Part shown: piece after piece, positions 31,627-41,396 of the stretch
How positions within the stretch are numbered: the stretch's first letter is position 1
Layout of the letters: every line of letters begins with the position of its first letter
Translations under genes and position numbers: made by a program
Assembly: GCA_963580285.1 (NCBI GenBank)
Contig: OY757014.1
Span: forward strand, 98,005,372-98,069,371
DNA length: 64,000 bases
Direction: 5' to 3'
Source: Lucinisca nassula
Taxonomy: Eukaryota; Mollusca; Bivalvia; Lucinida; Lucinidae
Notes under the pieces: model-generated
Databases searched by the model: none
The model's input: the letters and a program-made list of their open reading frames with translations, nothing else
What the model was told of the DNA's origin: nothing

Positions 31627-32697
31627 ACAAGAGGACCATGATGGTCCTATATCGCTCACCTGAGCTAATAGATTTACATGTGGGTCTCTGGGTGGGGAAA
31701 TATTTGGCCTCAAGGCTATAATTTGAACAATCTTGGTAGAGGTCCACTACCAAATATCAAAGACCTGGGTATTCTGGTTTCTGACAAGAAGATTTTTAAA
31801 GATTTTCCCTAGATAAGTCTATGTTAAACATGTGGGCCCTGGAGCTGGGCCATTTTTGGCCACAGGGCTATAATTTGAACATCTTGGTAGAGGTCCATTA
31901 GATAATGCTTCATACCAAATATCAAAGACCTGGGCCTTCTGGTTTCAGACAAGAAGAGTCTCAAAGGTTTTCCCTATATATAAGTCTATGTAAAGCCAGT
32001 TGTCCCCAAGGCAATAATTTGAACAATCTCGGTAGAGGTCCACTAGATGAAGCTTCATACCAAATATCAAAGACCTGGGCCTTCTGGTTTCAGACAAGAA
32101 GATTTTTAAAGGTTCTCCCTGTATAAGCCTGTGTAAAACCAGTGGGACCCTGCACGGGAGCGTTTTTGGCCCCAGTCTTATAATTTGAACAACCTTGGTA
32201 GAGGTCCACCAGATGAAGCTTGATACCAAATATCAAAGACCTGGGCCTTCTGGTTTCAGGCATGAAGATTTTTAAAGATTTTCCCTATTGTAAGCCTATG
32301 TAAAACCAGTGGGCCGCAGCGCGGGGGCATTTTTGGCCCAAGAGCTATAATTTGAACAATCTTGGTAGGGGCCCACTAGATGAAGCTTCATGCCAAATAT
32401 CAAAGAACTGGGCCTTCTGGTTTCACACAAGTAGATTTAAAAAAAAAAAAATCTTAGTTTCTCCTTTTTGTTGCCATGGCAACCAGAGTTCTGCATGGAA
32501 TGGAATTCTTTGAACAATGTTGAGAGAGGACCACCCAAAGATCATTTCTGCCAAGTTTGGACAAAATCTGTTCAGTGGTTTAGGAGATGATGCTTAAAGA
32601 AATTGTGGATGGATGGAAGAATGGACGTACAGGCGAACGACGATGGATGGTGAGTGATCACAATAGCTCCCCTGGAGCCTTCCGCTCAGGTGAGCTA
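31627..32697 (+). mobile_element. core-repeat element (AGAGGGCC type), diverged
   Basis: Starts ACAAGAGGACCATGATGGTC then CTATATCGCTCACCTGAG. About five core units contain TATAATTTGAACA and CAAATATCAAAGACCTGGG. The tail has GGACCACCCAAAGATCATTT, and it ends CGCTCAGGTGAGCTAA. Both ends carry compensated changes relative to other copies (GGACC with GGTCC), keeping the 5' hairpin paired. Overlapping 73-codon frames on the plus strand are repeat by-products. Confidence 0.8.
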
Positions 32698-32905
32698 ATC
32701 CTTACATCTGAAAATATCATCTATTTATGTCGTCTGTTGAATCTTGTTGAAAACTTTTTTAAAAATATTTTTGCATACAGGAACACTGTGTAGACCCAGA
32801 TTAGACTCTGATCTTGGTCCACACTGTTTGCGAAAAATCACTTTTTAAGGTAACCAGCAGACGGCAAAGCATACGATAATTGTCATAACTGGCATTTTAT
32901 GGGTC
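32698..32905 (+). mobile_element. pbM-2 MITE, diverged
   Basis: Contains ACATCTGAAAATATCATCTA, a worn hairpin (AGACCCAGATTAGACTCTG) and GGCATTTTATGGGTCA, a mutated GGGTTAA end. It abuts the preceding core-repeat element. Confidence 0.6.
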
Positions 32906-32909
32906 AAGT

Positions 32910-33480
32910 GCTTTTTTAACAAGGAAAAACAATATGGAAATTTTGTAAATGGTTACCCCAGAAGAATTGTCTGCTGTAGCAGGATAACAGGGAAATAAAA
33001 TATCTGCAAATCAAAAGGTCAGCAGACTGTGTCCTTGTTACAAAATAATTAGCTTCCACAGACTTACTCCCACTCGTGTGACTTAAGTTATCAGAGGACA
33101 TATACCTGACAAAGAGTACTTGTTGACATTCAGCAGTATATAGCTAGGGAGAGAGGCCCACATGGGCCAGAAATCCCTCACCTCAATGGGGCTGATTATT
33201 TCTTGCACACCAGACAAGAAAATCTGTGATTTTACCCTGGGATAAAAAATTTATGTTCTGACCCTGGTGTTCAGACCCAAAATCGAATATAATCACGTGT
33301 TTGATAAATGCACTGGTTGATTACGACCTTGTATGCACCGTCGTTAAGGTTGACATCACAGCATGTTACGTGATGTCACTAAACATTCCTGCACTGTCAA
33401 CAGAATATGGTGGACGTTGGTAACCGAAGTGACTGCAGCATTAAAAATCCGCACTAAGAAATGGAATGTATGCAAGAAAA
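32910..33480. other. intron with no firm element
   Basis: A short phrase AGAGGCCCACATGGGCCAGA, CCCTCACCTCAATGGG (33152-33200) looks like the start of a small core-repeat element. No end was found. No exon or RNA gene is seen. Confidence 0.4.
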
Positions 33481-33485
33481 AGAAT

Positions 33486-33630
33486 CCAATATGGGTGTAA
33501 GGGTGGATAGAAAAATCCGTCTCTCGGGATCACTGTCCGGCATCACTCGGCAAGCCTCGTGATGCAGGACAGTGTCCCTCGGGACGTATTTTTCCATCCC
33601 ACCCTCACACCTATATAAGATTCTTATACT
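33486..33630. mobile_element. Pal-2 hairpin MITE
   Basis: A whole-element hairpin: ATATGGGTGTAAGGGTGGAT pairs with ATCCCACCCTCACACCTATA, and GTCTCTCGGGATCACTGTCC with its imperfect complement. About 145 bp. A related copy is at 20213-20335. Confidence 0.8.
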
Positions 33631-33736
33631 CTTGCTCTGTGACATGGTGTCCACCTCGGCTATCAGATCAGATTGCCTTTAGCAATCCTAAATCTTCATG
33701 TTGTCTTGATGCCCCCCAACAAGTATCTGAAGATAG

Positions 33737-34036
33737 CCCCCACCCATCGGAGCTTGAAGAAATAGATGGGCTGCATGATGCTTCCACGCGTGAGCTGAAA
33801 CCGACCCGCACCCGAGTACTGGTAAACCTCTTAGAGGATCTAGCCTGCCCAGGCAATGCGGTGCAAGTCGGCCAGTCCAAGCTTATAAACCCTATTGGTT
33901 TCATTGGGTGACAGGGCTTGAGATGTCATTTCATCTCAATGTCGGGTAAAAGTCCCACAAAATTGGAAGCAACGTCTCCAAAATGACCTTTACAGTCTAG
34001 ATGGGGACATAAAACTTCAAATCAAACAAACAAACA
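33737..34036 (+). mobile_element. SINE-A copy with target duplication
   Basis: AAGTATCTGAA flanks the element (33721-33731 and about 34037-34047). Full-length with a (CAAA)n tail. Confidence 0.88.
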
Positions 34037-34225
34037 AGTATCTGAATAGCTCAAATCTGCTAAGGGTTCAATTTGAGATGTTGATGCAGAGTGGTGGGTG
34101 TAGATGTCACGAAGGAACGGAACTATTTTAGCAAATCAGAATCTCAATGTTGCCGGAACGCCTCCCATCAAATTTCACATCAATGTGACTTTCGGTCCCG
34201 GAGGAAATGTCATGTGAAGAATTAC

Positions 34226-34317
34226 CTCAATGATCTGATCATTGACTTGTATCTGTCCATTCATGGATGCTGCGCTGCCCTCGGTGATGCTCTTAACGAA
34301 GATGCCACACAGATCAT
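34226..34317 (-). CDS. Patj/Mpdz: PATJ/MPDZ-like multi-PDZ protein, exon 4 (middle of PDZ3)
   Basis: A 92-bp exon: two bases complete a codon begun in the exon at 37484, then 30 codons (DLCGIFVKSITEGSAASMNG, QIQVNDQIIE). The motif GIFVKSI with GSAA and the GDQI-like VNDQII are core strands beta C to beta E of a PDZ domain. The acceptor TTTCAG and donor GTAATT are canonical in their GT/AG; the exon ends in phase 0. The usual GD of GDQI is ND here, and the usual DGRIQ is NGQIQ, modest changes. A pbM-1 MITE begins 27 bp upstream of the acceptor boundary. Confidence 0.93.
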
Positions 34318-34347
34318 CTGAAATGAGATGATAACTCAACACATTAA

Positions 34348-34568
34348 CCCTTTTGGTACCAAATGGAATCTTCCTCCTTATATATAGCAGGAGTCAAGTT
34401 CAAAAGTTAGGGGCGACAGGTTGTGTTTTCTTCAAAATTTGTTTGGAAAATGGCTGAACTTTTTGCAAACAGTGAAGGCCCTGATCAGATGCCGCGTTCA
34501 GCGGCGTCTGATCTGGGCTTGCACTGTTTGCCAGGGTACCCGTTTTGGGGTTTCTGGTACAAAAAAGG
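34348..34568 (-). mobile_element. pbM-1 MITE next to a splice acceptor
   Basis: TTAA at 34344-34347, mutated to CTAA at the other side. Begins CCCTTTTGGTACCAAATGGA, hairpin at 34465-34535 (GATGCCGCGTTCAGCGGCGT), ends TTTCTGGTACAAAAAAGG. Its edge lies 27 bp from the exon at 34317. Confidence 0.85.
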
Positions 34569-34574
34569 CTAAGG

Positions 34575-34710
34575 TTACACATCCATGCGATATAGGCCGT
34601 TCTTTCATATCTCTGAAACAGCTACTTTCCTGATGAAAATTTGTAAAAAATTTTCTTATCCACTCAAGACATAGGTTGTAGGTGCTCGTTAGAACTGCCG
34701 CATTGAGGAG
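34575..34710 (-). mobile_element. Pal-1 MITE remnant
   Basis: GCGATATAGGCCGTTCTTTCATATC, CTGATGAAAATT and AAGACATAGGTTGTAGGTGC (pieces of Pal-1), ending within the fold-back at AGAACTGCCGCATTGAGG. Confidence 0.5.
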
Positions 34711-34909
34711 TAAAAAAGGACTATCTGTTAAAATGATGATATTAATAACTACAGCAAGCGACCAGTGGGTCACGTATACCCCTGGCCAGCACCACCCTCT
34801 GTTATATCTTTCAAGCTTGTTTGTAATTTGAATGAAGAAGTCAAGAAGCTATAAGAATCTATAAATGTGCTTGTAAAAGCAAAACCAAACATAAAATTTC
34901 TAAATGGAC

Positions 34910-35875
34910 CAAGGGAGTGAGGGCATCAAAGTTACTGAAGAGGTGGGGGCATCAATGTTACTGAAGCAGCAGGGTGGGGTATGCATCAATGAAATCTTTG
35001 GACTGGTATGCAACATTGATGCAAGTATCAATTGAATTTGTCTTACGAGTTTAGAACATATAGGCATCTATAAACTTTGTCATAAAACTTTAACCAAATG
35101 TAAAATTTCTAAGTCTGTGACCTTGAGGTCAAGGTCACCATAGGTGGGGGAAGATACATACATCACAAAATCTTTGGACAGGTATGCAACATTGATACAA
35201 GTATCAACTGAATTTGTCTTAGAGTTTATAACATGCATGCATCTATAAACTTTGTCATAAAACTTTAACCAAATGAAAAATTGACCTCAAGGTCACTGTG
35301 TAGGGTGGGACATGCACCAATCTTTAGGCCAGTATGTAACTTCAGTGTAAGTATCAACTTAATCAATCAAAGGATTCAGAAGATACAATCAGAAACTTGA
35401 CGCAAAACTTTAACCAAATGTAAAATTGACCTCAAGGTCACTGTGTGGGGTGGGACATGCACCAATCTTTAGGCCAGTATGTAATTTCAGTGTAAGTATC
35501 AAATCAATCAAAGGATTCAGAAGATACAATCAGAAACTTGACACAAAACTTTAACCAAAATGTTAACAGACGAACGGACATTCTAACATGTTTAAGGGCT
35601 ATTTCTTTTGTTTGGTTTAGGGGCTAACCTCCTAAACCTTTGATTTATGGAATAATTCTATTATTTACTAATCATTTTCTATCACTTTCTATTGTTGTCT
35701 AAACCTGACACTAACCCCTAAACCGGACATGTTTGACCGGACATATGGACGTTGCCCGGACAGAAGGACACACAGATGGACGAATGGACAGATGGATGGA
35801 CAAACACACAAACGGCAGGACGAAAACTAAATAACCCCATAGCATACTTCGTATGCCGGAGGGTATAAATACAGT
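34910..35875 (+). mobile_element. core-repeat element with 120-180 bp units
   Basis: Repeated phrases AAACTTTGTCATAAAACTTT, GTAAAATTGACCTCAAGGTC and GGTATGCAACATTGATGCAA in about five units, then a tail of GGAC/ACGGAC motifs and a terminal hairpin CATACTTCGTATGCCGGAGG followed by GTATAAAT. No coding frame. Confidence 0.7.
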
Positions 35876-35894
35876 AATGACTTACAGAATGTTC

Positions 35895-36314
35895 TCACAG
35901 TGAAATTCCGCTATTAAGACCACCTAAAAGTAACCCTTATCTTTCTGAATATTCAGTTTAGCCACGCCCATTTCTGACTTTGAACCAATCAGATTACATG
36001 ATGTAATTTATTCCTACAAATTCATAAATTGAATGTCAAACAGTGTAGATCTTGATTAGATGGCTTCTTCAGAAGCAATCTGATCTGGATCTACACTGTT
36101 TGCAAAGAAGAGGGTGGTCATGAACAGCAGGATAAGAGTTAAGACTAATTCTCCTTCAGAGAGCATATTTAAAAGGTTTCAGTCATTCTTCCTGTGTGTT
36201 TTCTGCACTCAGCATATTCTGGAAAGAGACCTCCTTTGAGACTGTTCAAAAATGGCCTTAAAGACCACTTTTGAACAGTCCCAAAGGTGGTCTTATTATA
36301 GGAGTTTTACTGTA
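35895..36314. mobile_element. TA-1 MITE interrupted by pbM-3
   Basis: Left end CACAGTGAAATTCCGCTATT, right end GGAGTTTTACTGTA. The piece 35934-36138 is a pbM-3 MITE. Removing it restores the TA-1 reading (CACCTAAAAG joined to TTAAGACTAATTCT), which is uninterrupted at 1780-1797. Confidence 0.85.
35934..36138 (+). mobile_element. pbM-3 MITE nested in TA-1
   Basis: 205 bp, begins CCCTTATCTTTCTGAATATT and ends GAACAGCAGGATAAGAG. Flanked by GTAA (35930-35933, mutated) and TTAA (36139-36142). The hairpin is at 36037-36103. Confidence 0.85.
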
Positions 36315-36331
36315 TACAGTACAAAACTTAC

Positions 36332-36531
36332 TACAGTAGAATTCCTACATTAAGACCACTTTTGGGGCTGTTCAAAAGTGGTCTTGAAGACCACTTTTGA
36401 ACAGTCCCAATGGTGGTCTCTCTTATTAGGTGTTGAAAACACAAAGAAAGAATAACCGAAACCTTCACAATAAGCTTTTAAAAGGAGATTTAGTCCTAAT
36501 TTTAGGTGGTCTTAATAGCGCAATTTTACTG
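36332..36531. mobile_element. TA-1 MITE
   Basis: TACAGTAGAATTCCTACATT to GCGCAATTTTACTG, with the inner hairpin AAGTGGTCTTGAAGACCACTT. The right TA is missing because a SINE-A starts directly there. Confidence 0.8.
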
Positions 36532-36828
36532 CCCCCGCCCATCAGGGCTTGAAGAAATAGATGAGCTGCATGATGCTTCCACGCAGAGCTGAAACCGACC
36601 AGCACACGAGTACTGGTAAACCGCTCAGAAGATCTAAGCCTGCCCAGGCAAAGCGGTGCGAGTCGAACCGCCCATGCTTATAAACCCCATTGGTTTCATT
36701 GGGCGGCAGGGCTTGAGAAGTCATTTCATCTCAGTGTTGGGTAAAAGTCCCACAAAATTGGAAACAACGTCTCCAAAATTTCCTTTAAAGTGTTGACGGG
36801 GACATTTAACCTCAATTCAAACAAAAAC
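36532..36828 (+). mobile_element. SINE-A copy
   Basis: Starts CCCCCGCCCATCAGGGCTTG and ends GACATTTAACCTCAATTC with an AAACAAAAAC tail. It joins the end of a TA-1 MITE. Confidence 0.85.
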
Positions 36829-36845
36829 TAGAATACTGTCGATGG

Positions 36846-37470
36846 CGCGCCATCACAAATCCCCACGTTTTCTACAGAGGGGCCAAGTACCGAAAACCCC
36901 TCACCCTGGGCCCTAATTTGACTCCATGGTCAAAATATTACCTGTATTATATTCTACTAATCATGCCCCTCAATTTCATATGCCACATGACTATGTTCCA
37001 AAAAACTTAAATTTTGACCCTTTGACCCCTCTCCCAGGGCCCCAATCTGACCCCAGGGTCAAAATTTTACTTGTAGTTTATTCTACCCATTATCCCCTTC
37101 GCATAGATATGCAACATGACTATGTTCTGAAAAACTTTAATTTTGACCCCCGACCCCCCCAAAGTCCGACCCCCAGGGCGTGACCTAGGGGTCACAGCCA
37201 CAATCCCGTTCAATATGTTTTACTTTTTTCATAACTAAGTACATGTGCAAAGTTTGACATCAAAATCTTCAAAATTGACTTTGTAATTGAATTTTATTGA
37301 TATTTGACCTTTTGACCCCTCCCCAGGGCCCCTGGGGGCGGGGACAAAAAAAAATGTGCTCTTGCGCAAGCCATTCATGTAAGCAACTCGCATACCAAAT
37401 TTGGTTGAATTCCGGCTAACAGTTTAGGAGGAGATAGCCGGACAGACAGACGGACAGACAGACAAATACT
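36846..37470 (+). mobile_element. core-repeat element (GATGGCGCGCCATC start)
   Basis: Starts with the perfect palindrome GATGGCGCGCCATC, then two units of about 100 bp (CATGACTATGTTC, AATTTTGACCC, CCAGGGCCC) and ends in AGGAGATAGCCGGACAGACA with a (GACA)n tract to 37466. Its end is about 18 bp from the donor of the exon at 37484. Plus-strand frames here are only repeats. Confidence 0.7.
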
Positions 37471-37483
37471 GTATCTTTAATAC

Positions 37484-37616
37484 CTGGTGTATTTTCCCTG
37501 CCAACATAACCAGCTATGGTTATCCCTAGCCCCTGGTGAGCATCTTTAGCTAGGTTGACGCTGAAGTACTCAACTTCAGGATACTCCGGTGCCATGTCAT
37601 CTGAATTGTATGGAGG
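37484..37616 (-). CDS. Patj/Mpdz: PATJ/MPDZ-like multi-PDZ protein, exon 3 (start of PDZ3)
   Basis: 44 codons plus one base. PPYNSDDMAPEYPEVEYF leads into a PDZ domain: FSVNLAKDAHQGLGITIAGY. The carboxylate-binding loop is GLGI, and the NLAKD then HQGLGITIAGYVG pattern is typical of the third PDZ of PATJ and MPDZ. The acceptor TTATTTCAG (37617-37625) and donor GTATTA (37483-37478) are good. Phase 0 in, phase 1 out, and the next exon supplies the two missing bases to make Asp. Confidence 0.95.
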
Positions 37617-37689
37617 CTGAAATAAGAAAACAGGTTTTCGGACAATAAAAAGAGCCAGTTCATATGAAAAGGCAACCAGCCACGAGGCT

Positions 37690-37982
37690 CAGGTGAGTCC
37701 ATCACGTGAACAAGTCCAATTAACACTCCACTAAAACCCACTTTATATAGAGAAAACTGGGGTTTATGGGTGTTAACATTATTTTTCTTATATCTGCTCC
37801 AAGACATAGGTTGTGGGTACTCGTTAGAACCGCCTCGATGAGGTGGTTCTAACCAGCCCCCAGAACCTATGTTTTGAGTATAAATAAGAGAAATATGACA
37901 ATTTTTCACCAGAAAAGTCACCATTTTGGAGATATGAAAGAATGCGTTATGTCGGATGTGTTATCGTAATGCTGTGCAAAAG
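37690..37982 (+). mobile_element. Pal-1 MITE
   Basis: CATCACGTGAACAAGTCC to GGATGTGTTATCGTAATG, with AAACCCACTTTATATAGAGA and the fold-back GAACCGCCTCGATGAGGTGG (37827-37846). It lies in the intron about 75 bp upstream of the exon at 37616. Confidence 0.8.
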
Positions 37983-38072
37983 TACTGTCTGGTCAGAGCC
38001 TTTACTGGTCATGGTCAAGAAGAAGAGACCTAGCGGCAAAGCAACAGATGAGGTTAGTATCTTGTAGTATCT

Positions 38073-38905
38073 TGTGATAACTGAAGGATAGTTTTTCTCA
38101 ATTCTCCACAAAAACATATGTTGTGGGTATTCATTAGAACCGCCTCGGCGGGGCGGTTCTAATGTATACCCACAACATAGGGTTTATATGGAGAAATACG
38201 GAAAACTATCCTTCATTTATCACAAAATACCAACCTTATCTGTGATAACTGAAGGATAGTTTTTGTCAATTCTCCATAAAAACATATGTTGTGTGTATTC
38301 ATTAGAACCGCCTCGGTGAGGTGGTTCTAATGAATACCCACAACATAGGTTTATATGGAGAAATACGGAAAACTATCCTTCATAAATCACAAAATACCAA
38401 CCTTATCTGTGATAACTGAAGGATAGTTTTTGTCAATACTCCATAAAAACATATGTTGTGGGTATTCATTAGAACCGCCTCGGCGAGGCGGGGTTCTAAT
38501 GAATACCCACAACATAGGTTTATATGAAGAAATAAGGAAAACTATCCTTCATTTATCACAAAATACCAACCTTATCTGTGATAAATGAAGGATAGTTTTT
38601 CTCAATTCTCCATAAAAACATATGTTGTGGGTATTCATTAGAACCGCCTCGACGAGGCGGTTCTAATGAATACACACAACATAGGTTTATATGGAGAAAT
38701 AAGGAAAACTATCCTTCATTTATCACAAAATACCAACCTTATCTGTGATAACTGAAGGATAGTTTTCGTCAATTCTCCATAAAAACATATGTTGTGGGTA
38801 TTCATTAGAACCGCCTCGGCAAGCCGGTTCTAATGAATACACACAACATAGGTTTATATGGAGAAATAAGGAAAACTATCCTTCAATTATCACAAAACAA
38901 ACCTG
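38073..38905. repeat. five tandem 168-bp palindromes
   Basis: Units start at about 38073, 38241, 38408, 38577 and 38744 (TGTGATAACTGAAGG). Each unit is nearly self-complementary: GAAGGATAGTTTTTGTCAAT pairs with the CTATCCTTCATTTATCAC end, and TATTCATTAGAACCGCCTCG with CGAGGCGGTTCTAATGAATA. The loop is at most a few bases. Differences between units are few, and some are matched on both arms. A single decayed relative lies at 23470-23845. The centre (GAACCGCCTC) is shared with Pal-1. Confidence 0.92.
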
Positions 38906-39317
38906 ATCTGTTGCTATGCCTGGAGAAAAGTCATGGATCAAGCACTATTTGCTCGCTGCATAAAGCTTCTGTAGAAGATAAATCAGATAATGCAAAGGGC
39001 GAATTTCTCATGCTTTGTTTTGGAGTTTGTCTTGGAGTTTAATGGCCCAGTCAACACTACTTAGGTCATATGGAGCTGGTTAGTTTATCTAACCATTGTT
39101 CCCCTTAATACCTGCATCTATGGGAAGATTTTTCTGGGGACTCAAAAGAGAGTTTGGTTTAAACAATATTTATTCATTTCATTTTAACAAGTCAATGCGA
39201 ACAGTACATGTACAATTTACAATGACAGGATTTGAAAACAAGCAAAACGCTTATACTAATCATCTCCTGATGAGAGTTTGAGTTTGAAAAAAAAAAACAT
39301 GGTAAACAAGGAACTAG

Positions 39318-39575
39318 TCATAACGTGAGCTGGTCCATGAAAAGAACGCTCTGCTAAACCCTAATTTATGTAGAGAAAACTGGAGTTTACGGGGGTATAC
39401 ATTATTTTTTTTTATTTCTACTCCAAGACATAGGTTGTGGGTACTCGTTAGAACCGCCTCAACTATGTTTGCAGTTTACAATAGGAAAATATACAGGATT
39501 TTCTTCAGAAAAGCAGCCATTTTGGAGATGTGAAAAAATGCACTATGTCGCCTAGGTGTGTTATCGTAATGTATT
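39318..39575 (+). mobile_element. Pal-1 MITE, one arm deleted
   Basis: ATAACGTGAGCTGGTCCATG, CTAATTTATGTAGAGAAAAC, GTGGGTACTCGTTAGAACCG, then directly CTATGTTTGCAGTTTAC and GGTGTGTTATCGTAATG. The second fold-back arm is missing. Confidence 0.7.
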
Positions 39576-39624
39576 TGAGCCATCGAAATTTAGCTGTACT
39601 TCACAAACCTGCCTATCTACTTAC

Positions 39625-39945
39625 AGGATGCACTTGAACATGTTCCAGTAGTCCCCCTTGCTGCATTATTCCAGGTGCCGGTTGCTCTATCGAATTCTCC
39701 ATCAGCATCTCTTGTTTCTCTAGTAAAGCATGGATCTCCTGGAGATGCTGGTCCAGCTGATGTGTCGGAACAATGGGAGCATTCGGTGTCGGAATTGATG
39801 AAGGTTCCATTATCGGTCTTGCCACTATGAGCCTGACGTGACTGCCTGATTGACGAAGGACGGCCGCCACTTGTTCGGAACCCATGCCTCGGACATTGAC
39901 TTCCCCGATTTCCAGGATGTGATCTCCACTGTGTAATCTCCCATC
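39625..39945 (-). CDS. Patj/Mpdz: PATJ/MPDZ-like multi-PDZ protein, exon 2 (second half of PDZ2 plus linker)
   Basis: 107 codons, phase 0 at both ends. The first half completes a PDZ domain: [20 protein letters not shown], then [14 protein letters not shown] (helix alpha [11 protein letters not shown]) and HVRLIVARP (last strand). [11 protein letters not shown] is the strongly conserved DG-L-GD-IL motif. The linker follows, containing a charged helical stretch ([17 protein letters not shown]) and a Gln/Pro-rich end. The acceptor TTATTCTAG and donor GTAAGT are good. A pbM-2 MITE target site starts only 18 bp upstream of the acceptor boundary. Confidence 0.97.
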
Positions 39946-39966
39946 CTAGAATAATGAAAAATTTAA

Positions 39967-40211
39967 CCCTTAAGACTCCGAGAAAAACTACAGCTGAAAA
40001 TGTCGTCTGCTTCTATCGTCTGCTGAATCTTCTTGCAAACTTTTTAGAAATGTTTTTTTGCATACAGGCAAACAGTGTGGACCCAGATCAGACTGCTCCT
40101 ACAGGAGCAGTCTGATCTGGGTCCACAATGTTTGCAAAAATGACTTCTGAAGTTAAAGTAACCGGCAGAAGACAAAGCAGACAACATTTGTCGTGATTAG
40201 CATTTTATGGG
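39967..40211 (+). mobile_element. pbM-2 MITE, complete, next to a splice acceptor
   Basis: Exact TTAA on both sides (39963-39966, 40212-40215). Starts CCCTTAAGACTCCGAGAAAA, ends ATTAGCATTTTATGGG, 245 bp. Hairpin at 40070-40136 with tip CTGCTCCTACAGGAGCAG. Reference copy for the family. Confidence 0.9.
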
Positions 40212-40267
40212 TTAATTCCCTTCAAACACAATGGAATAAACTGGAGCAGTCTTTCATTTATCTCTTT

Positions 40268-40880
40268 CCATGAATAAGGCAGCCAGCCAATCAGGGCTTG
40301 GATAAATAAATTGGGCTGGTTGGTGCTTCTTCACAGAGCTAAAACCATCTGATCATTTGAGTACTGGTAAACTGTTTAAAAGGTCTAAGCCTGCCAAGGC
40401 AAAGTGTTGTGAGTTAAACAGTCATTGCTTATTAAGCCTAGTGGTTTATTTGGGCGGTAGGGCTTGAGATGTCATTTTATCCCAATGTCAGGAACAAAGT
40501 CCCACATAATTGGAAGCAATGTCCAAAATGACATACCGTATTAGACCTATTTACCGCACATGCTCCTATAAGCGCACACCCAAGCTTTTTCTGGAAAAAT
40601 ACACAAGTGCACACTTTACAGTAACCTCCCAACAAATCCATATTGAGTTTTGCTGCATCTTTGACCTAGACAACCATATGTATATGTGGTGAACTCCTAT
40701 GCTGAGATTCAGCTATAAAAGAATCATATCGGAAGCTTTTTTTTTTCTTATTTTTTTCGTATTGAGTGTGCACTTATTAGGTAGATTTTTCACCACAATA
40801 TTTTCATACAATTTTGAAAAAACTAAGCACACGGTGCGGTAAATAGGTCGAATAGGGTAAATAGTGTTGATGGGACATTA
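40268..40880 (+). mobile_element. diverged SINE-A split by a TA MITE
   Basis: GCCAATCAGGGCTTGGATAA to GGAAGCAATGTCCAAAATGA is an old SINE-A copy. Its tail (TAGTGTTGATGGGACATTA) resumes at 40861. The interruption at 40534-40859 has inverted ends. Confidence 0.7.
40534..40859. mobile_element. TA-flanked MITE (ACCTATTTACCGCAC ends)
   Basis: TA then CCGTATTAGACCTATTTACC at the left; GGTAAATAGGTCGAATAGGG then TA at the right. About 22 of the outer 24 positions pair. The interior (AAGCGCACACCC against GAGTGTGCACTTATT) has further weak inverted pairs. Non-coding, one copy only in this window. Confidence 0.85.
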
Positions 40881-41099
40881 CCCACAACATAACTCCATGA
40901 AGTTCTGTTCAAATTGTTATGGAACACCATCTGACTATAAAATATTATTTTTTAGATTTTCAGGTGATGAGAAAGCCAGAACTGTTATCAGATCACAGCC
41001 TGGCCAAAGACTATTAAACCCAATCATCCTTCCATCCAAGGTCACCCTCCATTAGATCTGATCTGAAGTGTTCCTGTTTTGTAATGACATTGCTGTGTG

Positions 41100-41300
41100 G
41101 ATGCAGCTTGGCAAACAGTGCAGGCCCAGATCAGACGCTGCAGAACGTGGCATCTGATCAGGGCGAGCACTATTTTCTTAAGAATTTTCTCTCAAAACAT
41201 AGAATAAGAGCTGAAAAATAGCCCTGACACCCCTTAAATGACAAATGGACTTGTACGACATATAGCAATGGAAGAGTCCATTAGTGTACAATGAGTAAAA
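41100..41300 (+). mobile_element. pbM-1 MITE remnant
   Basis: CTTGGCAAACAGTGCAGGCC, the hairpin CAGACGCTGCAGAACGTGGC, then CCCTGACACCCCTTAAATGA and AATGGACTTGTACG match pbM-1. The left end is lost. Confidence 0.6.
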
Positions 41301-41396
41301 TCATACCTGAGGCAGTTTCCGCCACACTGATTATATTGTAACCTCTTTACCACCCTATATCTAGGTGAATTCAGCAGACGACAAATTGTTGATACT

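Larger units (their letters stand above)
24957..34225 (-). other. 9.3 kb intron of the PDZ gene
   Basis: Intron between the two halves of PDZ3, GT donor at 34225 and AG acceptor at 24957. It is filled with SINEs, pbM and TA MITEs, a 1.3 kb TA-flanked transposon and a core-repeat element. No further exon is seen, and none is needed by phase. Confidence 0.8.
34318..37483 (-). other. 3.2 kb intron inside PDZ3
   Basis: GT donor at 37483, AG acceptor at 34318. It contains a pbM-1 MITE, two TA-1 MITEs (one carrying pbM-3), a SINE-A and two core-repeat segments. No other exon was seen. Confidence 0.8.
37617..39624 (-). other. 2.0 kb intron between PDZ2 linker and PDZ3
   Basis: GT donor at 39624, AG acceptor at 37617. 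It holds two Pal-1 copies, the palindrome array at 38073-38905 and a SINE-C fragment (39018-39085, reversed: GGAGTTTAATGGCCCAGTCA). Mobile and repeated DNA makes up most of it. Confidence 0.8.

Noticed and set aside
31905..32229. Overlapping frames on both strands (73 and 94 codons)
   Set aside because: They lie in the tandem units of a core-repeat element, and the same phrases recur at 18700-18915 and 60874-61574.
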